DNA from: JBEBSD01 sp040394475
Lineage (GTDB): Bacteria > Bacteroidota > Bacteroidia > Cytophagales > Spirosomataceae
Reading direction: 5' to 3'
Length of the DNA: 31,127 nt
NCBI GenBank assembly: GCA_040394475.1
Contig: JBEBSD010000072.1
Span: 1 to 31,127, forward strand
This document shows positions 15,406 through 21,775 of the stretch, piece by piece. The position numbers and the translations under genes are program-made. Within the stretch, counting starts at the first letter, position 1, and every line of letters starts with the position of its first letter. The notes beneath the pieces are model-generated. The model was not told where the DNA came from, searched no databases, and was given only the letters and a program-made list of their open reading frames with translations.

Positions 15406-17673
15406 TCAGGTCACCGCCGGGGCGAAAAAACGGGTGATGTTAAAAACACCGTTGACTTTTTCGAGTTTGGCCATCAGCAGTTCGAGATGGCGGGTGTCCT
15501 GAACATAAATGCGGATATCCCCTTCAAAAACACCGTCTTTTGTGTCGATGGTGAGGCTGCGCATGTTGATGTTCAATTCGCTGGAAATAATACGGGTCAC
15601 ATCGTTCACCAGTCCGACACGGTCGGTTCCGGTGATGTGCAGGCCCACCAGAAAGGCCTCCTCTTTCATGGAGTTCCATTTCGCCTTGATGATACGGTTG
15701 CCATGCTTTGTCATGAGTTCAGCAGCATTCGGACAGGTCGTACGGTGGATTTTAATTCCTTCATTGATGGTGACAAATCCAAAAACATCGTCACCGGAAA
15801 TGGGGTTGCAACAGGGGGCAAGCCGGTAATCGATCTTGTCCATGTCTTCTCCGATCAGCAGGGTATCGCCATCAGTCTGGTCGCCGTGAATGTTCTTCAG
15901 GTAACGGGAGAGCTCCTTGCCGTCGGTGCCTGAACGCGGTATAAACACTTCCGTATCGCCTTTCTTCTTTTCCCGGGCGTCCTTGTAGCGTTTGAACTTT
16001 TTCAGGTCATCGATGGGAATGTAGCCCTTGCCGATACGGTAGAAGAAATCGACCGGTGTTTTGCATTCGTAAAAGGCCCGCAACTGGTTAAAGGTTTCGG
16101 AGTTGGCTTCAATTCCTAATACTTTCAGTTTCTTTTCCACCATCTGGCGGCCATCGGTTTCATACCGCCTGTTTTCCTCCTTCAGGAATTCTTTGATACG
16201 GCTGCGAGCCTTGGTGGTGGTGACAATGCGTAACCAGTCTTCATTCGGCTTCTGCTTATTGGAAGTGATTATTTCGAGCTGGTCGCCGTTGTGAAGGACA
16301 TAACTGATCGGGACAAGCGTGCCGCCCACCTTGGCTGCCATGCAGCGGGCGCCGATCTCTGTGTGGATGTCAAAGGCGAAATCCAGAGCAGTGGCCCCGC
16401 GCTGCAAGACTTTGAGCTCGCCTTTAGGAGTGAATACAAACACTTCTTCTGCAAAAAGATTGTTTTTAAATTCATCCAGGAATTCGATCGCAGCCGTTTT
16501 GTCGCCCTGGCCATTTTCCAGGGTTTCTCTAACCCGGTTGATCCAGACATCGATATTGCCTTTTACCTTGGTGTCATTCCCTTTATATTTCCAGTGAGCG
16601 GCATAGCCCTTTTCCGCAATTTCGTCCATCCGCGTGGTCCGGATCTGGACTTCTACCCATTGGCCGCTTTTGCTCATTACCGTAGAATGCAGCGATTGGT
16701 AGCCGTTGGCCCGGGGCGTGCTGATCCAGTCTTTAAGGCGATCGGGATTGGGTTTGTAATGGTCCGTCACGATGGAGTAAGCCTGCCAGCAAAGTGCTTT
16801 TTCCTTTTCATATTCCCTCGGGGCATCCAGAATAATCCGGATGGCGAACAAGTCATAAATTTCTTCAAAAGGCTTGTTCTGCTTCCGCATTTTATTCCAT
16901 ATCGAATAGATGGATTTGGGCCGGCCCTTAATGATGTAGCGCATGTGCGATTCCTCCAGGTCCTTCACAATCGGTTCCATAAACTTGGAGATAAAGCGAT
17001 CCCGCGCAAATTTGGTTTCCCGCAATTTGAGCACGATGGAACGGTATGCCTCCGGCTCGGCATATTTCAGGTACAGATCTTCCAGTTCCGACTTAATGGA
17101 ATACAGCCCCAGCCGATGGGCGAGGGGAGCATAAATGTAAATCGTCTCCGACGCAATTTTAAGCTGTTTGTCCCGCGGCATGCTGTCCAGTGTACGCATG
17201 TTGTGCAGACGGTCGGCCAGTTTGATCAGGATAACCCGGACGTCGTCAGAGAGCGTAAGCAGCATTTTGCGGAAATTCTCGGCCTGCTGGGACGTTCCGT
17301 ATTCGAATTTGCCGGATATTTTCGTGAGTCCGTCGATGATTTTGGCCACTTTACCACCGTACATCCGCTCTATCTGCGGAATAGTCATATCGGTGTCTTC
17401 TACCACATCATGCAGCAGCGCGGAAATGATGGAAGTGGTTCCCAGCCCGATTTCTTCCACAACAATCTGAGCGACGGCGATCGGATGGTAGATATAGGGC
17501 TCCCCCGATTTGCGGCGCATTTCCTTGTGCGCTTCCGCAGAGGTGTGAAAAGCCTTCTTGATAAGTTTGGCATCATTATCTTTCAGAAAAGGCTTCGCAG
17601 TCCGTAATAATTTACGGTATTTTTTCAGAATCTCCTTCCGCTCCTGCTCAATATCTATCGTCGTTACATCCAC
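15406..17673 (-). CDS. spoT: Bifunctional (p)ppGpp synthetase/hydrolase, RelA/SpoT family
   Basis: A 755-residue long RSH enzyme. The HD hydrolase domain is intact: His63 (YHP), His88-Asp89 (LLHDVVEDT) and Asp154 (LADRLHNM). The synthetase domain carries YDLFAIRI (273-280), the substrate loop WISTPRANGYQSLHS (316-330) and EVQIRT (341-346). A TGS domain follows (about 408-470), then a helical and zinc-finger-like region (LAPCCNPI) and a C-terminal ACT domain from about 675. Because both active sites keep their key residues, it should both make and degrade (p)ppGpp. It starts with GTG (17673), and no upstream in-frame ATG is plausible. It runs divergently from the tRNA-Leu gene and precedes fur and purA. 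A 438-residue antisense open frame across it is a shadow. Confidence 0.97.
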   Translation of the reverse strand: MDVTTIDIEQERKEILKKYRKLLRTAKPFLKDNDAKLIKKAFHTSAEAHKEMRRKSGEPYIYHPIAVAQIVVEEIGLGTTSIISALLHDVVEDTDMTIPQIERMYGGKVAKIIDGLTKISGKFEYGTSQQAENFRKMLLTLSDDVRVILIKLADRLHNMRTLDSMPRDKQLKIASETIYIYAPLAHRLGLYSIKSELEDLYLKYAEPEAYRSIVLKLRETKFARDRFISKFMEPIVKDLEESHMRYIIKGRPKSIYSIWNKMRKQNKPFEEIYDLFAIRIILDAPREYEKEKALCWQAYSIVTDHYKPNPDRLKDWISTPRANGYQSLHSTVMSKSGQWVEVQIRTTRMDEIAEKGYAAHWKYKGNDTKVKGNIDVWINRVRETLENGQGDKTAAIEFLDEFKNNLFAEEVFVFTPKGELKVLQRGATALDFAFDIHTEIGARCMAAKVGGTLVPISYVLHNGDQLEIITSNKQKPNEDWLRIVTTTKARSRIKEFLKEENRRYETDGRQMVEKKLKVLGIEANSETFNQLRAFYECKTPVDFFYRIGKGYIPIDDLKKFKRYKDAREKKKGDTEVFIPRSGTDGKELSRYLKNIHGDQTDGDTLLIGEDMDKIDYRLAPCCNPISGDDVFGFVTINEGIKIHRTTCPNAAELMTKHGNRIIKAKWNSMKEEAFLVGLHITGTDRVGLVNDVTRIISSELNINMRSLTIDTKDGVFEGDIRIYVQDTRHLELLMAKLEKVNGVFNITRFFAPAVT

Positions 17674-17796
17674 TGGTTTTGTACTAAAAAGCTGACACCA
17701 AAACGTAATTTTAAACTATTAGCCGGAATATGTCAACTGGTAAAAATAAATTAAAAATTTGCTATATAAAATTAGGAATTTTAGCCGTATCCGCAG

Positions 17797-17804
17797 TACC
17801 TTTG
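17797..17804 (+). promoter_or_regulatory. -7 promoter element of the tRNA-Leu gene
   Basis: TACCTTTG, followed by CA, matches TAnnTTTG exactly. It lies about 43 bases before the mature tRNA 5' end, which leaves room for a short leader to be removed by RNase P. No clear TTG -33 box precedes it. Confidence 0.65.
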
Positions 17805-17846
17805 CACTCCGAAATTGTGAAAGGTTTCGAATATACCAAAGGTGAT

Positions 17847-17928
17847 GCGGGCGTGGCGGAACTGGTAGACGTGCCAGACTTAGGATCTGGTGCCGCAAGG
17901 CGTGGGGGTTCGATTCCCTCCGCCCGTA
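17847..17928 (+). tRNA. tRNA-Leu (anticodon UAG)
   Basis: A class II tRNA fold can be drawn by hand. The acceptor stem is GCGGGCG with CGCCCGT, with a terminal G-U pair and discriminator A at 17928. The anticodon stem is CCAGA/TCTGG (17874-17878 and 17886-17890) with loop CTTAGGA, so the anticodon TAG is at 17881-17883. The long variable arm contains a GCC/GGC stem closed by GCAA. The T arm is GGGGG-TTCGATT-CCCTC. The long variable arm and this anticodon assign leucine (CUA/CUN codons). The CCA end is not encoded. Confidence 0.97.
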
Positions 17929-17982
17929 CTAAAAATGGCTTCAATAGCTGTATGAAATGTGTGCCATTTGAAACTAACCCAT

Positions 17983-18017
17983 AAAGCCCTCAGGACTAGG
18001 TTTTGAGGGCTTTTTTT
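17983..18017 (+). terminator. Rho-independent terminator after tRNA-Leu
   Basis: A 10-bp perfect stem, AAAGCCCTCA with TGAGGGCTTT, is separated by 11 bases and followed by a run of T. It lies 55 bases beyond the tRNA and before trigger factor, so the two genes are probably transcribed separately. Confidence 0.9.
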
Positions 18018-18053
18018 CTTGACAGTCCTGTATTCGGGTTGAATCCAGGATCC

Positions 18054-18076
18054 AACCGGCAACCAGCTTGCCGGTT
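18054..18076. promoter_or_regulatory. Perfect 9-bp dyad upstream of trigger factor
   Basis: AACCGGCAA and TTGCCGGTT flank the five bases CCAGC. The dyad ends 30 bases before the trigger factor ATG and is followed by the A/T-rich TTTAGTATAATTTTAA. There is no T run that would make it a terminator. It is either an operator or a hairpin at the mRNA 5' end. Confidence 0.5.
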
Positions 18077-18106
18077 TAGTATAATTTTAAACCATTATTT
18101 CAGCAG

Positions 18107-19450
18107 ATGGAAGTCCTGTTAGAAAAGAATTCGCCAACTACCGCTTCGTTAAAAATTACTTTGGTGCCGGAAGACTACAAGCCCAAGGTCGACAAAAGCA
18201 TTAAAGATTATAGCAAACGCGCCAATATCAAAGGGTTCAGGCCCGGGAAAGTGCCGACACAGGTGATTAACCGCATGTACGGAAAGGGGATTCTGATCGA
18301 TGAAATCAACCACCTGCTGAGCCATGCTGTCAGTGAATACATCCGTGACCATAAATTGCCGGTCGTGGGCGACCCCCTTCCCAATGCTCAGAAAGCCGAG
18401 GAAATCGACTGGGATACGCAGACCGAATTTGTGTTTGAATACGATTTGGGACTGGCCACTGATTTTGTCGTTGATTTTGAGAAGGTGGAGGGAGTGACCA
18501 ACTACACGATCAATGCCGACGAAAAGGAATTGAATAAAACGATCGAAGAGCTCCGGGAGCGCTTTGCGTCGAATATTAACCCGGAAGAAGCGGCCGACGG
18601 GGACATGCTGTACGGGGAACTCCTGCAGGAATCAAGTGAGTTCGCCACCAAAACAGCCATCCCGACGAAACAGTTGAAGGAGGAAAGTAAAGCGGCATTC
18701 CTGGGAGCCAAAAAAGGGGATGTGCTGACGTTTGATATCCAGCAGACGTTCCTCGACGAAAGTGCAGTGGCGCATGTGACGGGCAAAAAGAAAACAGAGG
18801 CCGCCGAACTGTCGGGCGAATTCCGTTTTACGGTGGAAGACATTACCCGGACCGAACCCGCGGAGCTCAACCCGGAGTTCTTTGCCAAGGTTCTAGGAGG
18901 AGTGGATACTGTCGAAACGGAAGTGGAATTCCGGGAAAAAGTTATGGCGATCATCACCGATAACTACAGCCGGGAAGCGGAGGCATTGCTGCGCCGCGAT
19001 ACAGAAGAAGCTTTGCTGAAAAGTGTCCCGATTGAGCTGCCGGAAGAATTCCTCAAAACCTGGTTGGAACGCACCAACGAAGGGAAGTTTACCCGGGAGC
19101 AAATTGACGAAGAGTTTGAGGGGTTTGCCCGGTCGTTGCGGCTCAGCCTCATCCGTAACCGGGTGGCCGAATCGCATGACCTGAAAGTAGAACCCGGTGA
19201 ACTGCTGGAGTATACCCGGAATATGGTAAAGGCTCAGTTTGGGCTGAACGGAGACGAAGAAGCCATGCGGGAAACAGTTGACAAGATTGCGCAGGGCTAC
19301 CTGATGGATAAGGAGCGCGATAATTATACGCAAGTGTTCCAGCAGGTTTTTGATAACAAGGTATACGAGCTGATTCGCGGGGCTGTTTCGAAGGAAGATA
19401 AAACCATTGAGGTGAGTGAGTTCGAAAAGCTGGCCAAGGGGGAAGCCTGA
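18107..19450 (+). CDS. tig: Trigger factor, ribosome-associated chaperone
   Basis: A 447-residue protein matching trigger factor in order and length. The N-terminal ribosome-binding domain has the signature KGFRPGKVP at 42-50. A central FKBP-like PPIase region follows (about 160-250), which looks degenerate as is common in Bacteroidota. A long helical C-terminal chaperone domain completes it, rich in charged residues (e.g. the LPEEFLKTWLERTNEGKFTREQ stretch). It binds nascent chains at the ribosome exit tunnel. The usual downstream clpP is absent. Instead the gene ends in a strong hairpin and meets a minus-strand gene head-on. The ATG is at 18107, with no Shine-Dalgarno sequence. Confidence 0.93.
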   Translation: MEVLLEKNSPTTASLKITLVPEDYKPKVDKSIKDYSKRANIKGFRPGKVPTQVINRMYGKGILIDEINHLLSHAVSEYIRDHKLPVVGDPLPNAQKAEEIDWDTQTEFVFEYDLGLATDFVVDFEKVEGVTNYTINADEKELNKTIEELRERFASNINPEEAADGDMLYGELLQESSEFATKTAIPTKQLKEESKAAFLGAKKGDVLTFDIQQTFLDESAVAHVTGKKKTEAAELSGEFRFTVEDITRTEPAELNPEFFAKVLGGVDTVETEVEFREKVMAIITDNYSREAEALLRRDTEEALLKSVPIELPEEFLKTWLERTNEGKFTREQIDEEFEGFARSLRLSLIRNRVAESHDLKVEPGELLEYTRNMVKAQFGLNGDEEAMRETVDKIAQGYLMDKERDNYTQVFQQVFDNKVYELIRGAVSKEDKTIEVSEFEKLAKGEA

Positions 19451-19472
19451 AACAGCACTAATAGCAAATGAA

Positions 19473-19514
19473 TCAAAAAGGAGACCGGTAGTTTGTTACC
19501 GGTCTCCTTTTTGA
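19473..19514. terminator. Bidirectional terminator between tig and the converging barrel gene
   Basis: There is an 18-bp perfect inverted repeat, TCAAAAAGGAGACCGGTA with TACCGGTCTCCTTTTTGA, with a six-base loop GTTTGT. The stem ends in A5 on one side and T5 on the other, so it can end transcripts from both strands. It starts 22 bases after the tig stop and lies 10 bases beyond the end of the reconstructed minus-strand gene. Confidence 0.93.
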
Positions 19515-19523
19515 TTGAAGGTA

Positions 19524-19918
19524 TTATAACGGAACATAAGCGCCAATAGAATAAAGAAGCATCATCGGAGGCAACTCTTTATTAGCGGGAAATGCAGGGC
19601 CTTGTTTTAAGGTTTTGCCCAGACCTATTTGACAAGTAAACCACTTTTTTTTCTATACACAAAATTGGGTCCGATGGCACTTTGCACAAACCGTTTTCCC
19701 ATGCTCTGGTTCCAGTATTGCAGGGAGATAAAAGAGCTCCGTATTCCGGGTTTGAGGTGATAGTTGAGTCCCGCACCGAATGCCAGCCAACCGACACCTG
19801 CCTGTACCCCGAAACGGTTCGTTACTAATTGTTCAAAGTCAACCCCCACCAGTGCACCGCCGTATCCAACCGCTTGATTGTAGTAGATTTCACCGGGCCT
19901 TTTAAGGAAACTGGACAT
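19524..19918 (-). pseudogene. Small beta-barrel-like protein gene interrupted by a one-base frameshift
   Basis: From ATG 19918 the frame gives about 97 residues of alternating aromatic/Gly strands (AVGYGGALVGVDFEQLV, FGAGLNYHLKPG) and stops at 19625. The stop follows a run of eight A (T8 on the plus strand, about 19646-19653). Adding one A moves into a frame that continues sensibly as WFTCQIGLGKTLKQ, then ends in LLYSIGAYVPL and TAA at 19524, just before the bidirectional terminator. The reconstructed product is about 131 residues with an aromatic C-terminal strand, as in outer-membrane barrel proteins. The start overlaps the stop of the upstream lipoprotein gene (TGATG), so the two are coupled. 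It could be a true mutation, slippage-based phase variation, or a sequencing error. I do not know the family. Confidence 0.75.
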
Positions 19919-20334
19919 CAGCGCTTCACGTATTTTGTGCGTGGTCCCAGGCATGGACTCAGAATCAGTTCATTGCCATTTTGTTCCAGGTCCCAGGTGG
20001 CACAGGGAAAGCAATCGACCAGCGAACACGCAGGATTTTCTTCGATTTTGGCTTTGGGGACAATTGGATAATCAACTCCGTTTATATTGAAGGCGGTAGG
20101 CCCACAGCATGCGGGCAGCCCTTTTTCATTTAATAAAACGCCATCGAACCGAAAAGTGAGAAAAGCACCTTGTTGAACAGCCTCCCATTGCAGTTCACCA
20201 TCAACCGTTTGTTCCCGAGCTATCTCCTGCCAGTTTCCTACCAGCCAGGCAACTTCCGGATCGGGTTCAGGGGCGTCCTTTTTACAGGATATGCACATTA
20301 GCAGTACTGCGATCAATAGAAGAAGTTGTTTCAT
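19918..20334 (-). CDS. Lipocalin-like lipoprotein (hypothetical)
   Basis: A 138-residue protein with a clear lipoprotein signal, MKQLLLLIAVLLMCISC, lipidated at Cys17. It is followed by KKDAPEPDPE, an acidic linker, and then WLVGNWQEI, the type of opening strand seen in small Bacteroidota lipocalin-like proteins. The core has FRFDGVLL and ends in TKYVKR. Seven Cys in the mature part (ACCGP, PACSLVDCFPCATW, SPCLG) suggest disulfides in the periplasm or on the surface. The function is unknown. It forms a two-gene unit with the frameshifted barrel-like gene, whose start overlaps its stop. The start ATG is at 20334. Confidence 0.8.
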   Translation of the reverse strand: MKQLLLLIAVLLMCISCKKDAPEPDPEVAWLVGNWQEIAREQTVDGELQWEAVQQGAFLTFRFDGVLLNEKGLPACCGPTAFNINGVDYPIVPKAKIEENPACSLVDCFPCATWDLEQNGNELILSPCLGPRTKYVKR

Positions 20335-20371
20335 TTGTGTGAAAAAGGTTATAGGTTTTAGGGGAAAAGTG

Positions 20372-20420
20372 ATCAGCTGTCAGAGATCAGCACACCTCAA
20401 ACCTGATACCTCACACCTGC
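20372..20420. repeat. Short heptanucleotide array (ATCAGCT/ACCTGAT types)
   Basis: Seven units in phase: ATCAGCT, GTCAGAG, ATCAGCA, CACCTCA, AACCTGA, TACCTCA and CACCTGC. The sequence family changes partway while the 7-nt phase is kept. The array lies between the lipocalin-like gene and the carboxypeptidase-regulatory-domain gene. Confidence 0.6.
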
Positions 20421-20462
20421 TACTACAGAGTCTGTAAAAATCGAAAAGGTTGTAATGACGGC

Positions 20463-21224
20463 TTACCTGTTTTTTCCTGCTTTCCTGAATGCCGCCAGAC
20501 ATTGATAGAGCGCATCTAAGAAATCCTGCTCGGCTGCGGAAACCACAAAGGGTTCTGAAAAATCACAATACGCGATAAAAGGGGTCGCCTGGTCGTTGCT
20601 CAACCCGGTAAGGTAGGTGATCCGGTGGGAGGCCATTCGTTGGCGGTAGATGGCCTGAATGCGGTCGGCCTCAAGGAGCCGGCGTAGTTTCCGTCTGGCT
20701 TTCCCTTCACGGCTGAACTGGTCGTATAGCAGGGATATGGGACCCTTGACCGACATTTTCGGTTCCAGGGTTGCGTAATCATACCCCATTCGCCCGAAAT
20801 CTCCGAGTTCCTTACCCATTAGCTCAGGAGCACCTTCAAAAAGAATACGCCCGGCCGGCGGCGAGGACCCGGCTTTGGGTGGTTTTCCGCTTTTACCCGT
20901 CACCGTTAATTCGTCAAGCCGTTTAATCTGCTTCCGTAGCATGATGGTGATAGCGGCGCCCGTGTCAGGAACCGTCAGTTGGTGTGGAAAGTAACCTATA
21001 TAGGATACCTGGAGGGTGTCCCCCGGAAGTGCTGTGATCCGGAATTCCCCCCGCTCCGAAGAGATGACCGCCACCCGGCGGGTCAGGTTTTTAATCGTAG
21101 CGGCGGGAAGAGGTTCGAGTGTCTGCCCGTCTGCTACCGCCCCCGGGCGGTTTTCCTGAGAAATTCCGTCGGCAGGAATAAAAAAGATGAACGCCAGGAG
21201 CAGAATGGGAATACGTATCGGCAT
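20463..21224 (-). CDS. Secreted protein with carboxypeptidase-regulatory-like domain
   Basis: A 253-residue protein with a signal peptide (about 1-22, MPIRIPILLLAFIFFIPADG). A CarboxypepD_reg-like beta-sandwich follows at about 29-97, with the typical run A-x-I-K-N, S-S-E-R-G-E-F-R-I (55-63) and GDTLQVSYIGY (68-78). This domain is the N-terminal extension of many SusC/TonB receptors, but here no plug or barrel follows. The C-terminal ~130 residues are charged and helical (e.g. GKARRKLRRLLEADRIQAIYRQR) and unassigned. Such stand-alone proteins are common in Bacteroidota envelopes, and their role is unknown. The ATG is at 21224. There is no linked susC/susD. Confidence 0.82.
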   Translation of the reverse strand: MPIRIPILLLAFIFFIPADGISQENRPGAVADGQTLEPLPAATIKNLTRRVAVISSERGEFRITALPGDTLQVSYIGYFPHQLTVPDTGAAITIMLRKQIKRLDELTVTGKSGKPPKAGSSPPAGRILFEGAPELMGKELGDFGRMGYDYATLEPKMSVKGPISLLYDQFSREGKARRKLRRLLEADRIQAIYRQRMASHRITYLTGLSNDQATPFIAYCDFSEPFVVSAAEQDFLDALYQCLAAFRKAGKNR

Positions 21225-21650
21225 GCTGCAGGTTTAGTAGACAATCTCCATGCCGGTGGCTGACCTTCGGCAGGCATTACGGGGGAACGATACGAAGATG
21301 ATGACTGTATGGAATTGGTTGCATGAAGAAAGCCGGGTGGGAATTCCATGGCTGTCATAAATTTCGCGCTTGATCGCTAATCTGCCACAGTACCAATACC
21401 TTATCTCAATAAAACCGGAATTCCCGATGAGGATTTGTTCGTTATGAATGGTGCAGAAATTTTTCGTAAATCGTTTGGTGAAAATTGAAAAGATTCCTTC
21501 CTTACAAAAAATCTCCCTTCCGATCGATAAATTGATCAAATGCCGGCTTTTATGTAAAAATCAGCGTGCCCCCACCCTAATCGATGTGTTTTTTCAGCAA
21601 ACACCTTGAAACAGCCATGGGGTACATGCGCACCAACCAGTATGAATAAA
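21225..21650. other. Gene-poor intergenic stretch, no convincing gene
   Basis: The region between the divergent carboxypeptidase-regulatory-domain gene and the sulfatase is more A/T-rich than its surroundings. It holds one minus-strand open frame (21234-21539, about 100 codons, TTG start) with no signal, domain or usual codon bias, which I do not count as a gene. No terminator or exact promoter element was recognised. Confidence 0.5.
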
Positions 21651-21764
21651 AGCCGAAAGCCGAAAGCTGAAAACCGATAGCCGATTGCCGAAAGCTGAAA
21701 GCCGATAACTGAAAACCGAAAGCCGAAAGCCGATTGCCGAAAGCTGAAAGCTGAAAGCCGATAA
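21651..21764. repeat. Heptanucleotide tandem array (AGCCGAA/AGCTGAA/AGCCGAT) before the sulfatase
   Basis: Sixteen contiguous 7-nt units with no slip: mostly AGCCGAA, AGCTGAA and AGCCGAT, with AACCGAT, AACTGAA and TGCCGAA variants. A higher-order pattern (TGCCGAA-AGCTGAA-...-AGCCGAT) occurs twice. The units are the reverse complement of the GCTATCG/GCTTTCA family at 96-138 and 271-306. The array stops 11 bases before the sulfatase ATG, so it forms most of that gene's 5' region. Confidence 0.95.
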
Positions 21765-21775
21765 CTTTTACACAA

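Noticed and set aside
16291..17607. 438-codon open frame antisense to spoT
   Set aside because: It lies entirely within the certain spoT gene, has no domain-like content and is explained by the codon composition of the opposite strand.
21234..21539. Minus-strand frame of about 100 codons upstream of the carboxypeptidase-regulatory-domain gene
   Set aside because: It has a TTG start, no recognisable domain or signal, and composition unlike the neighbouring genes. A short real gene cannot be excluded but is not supported.
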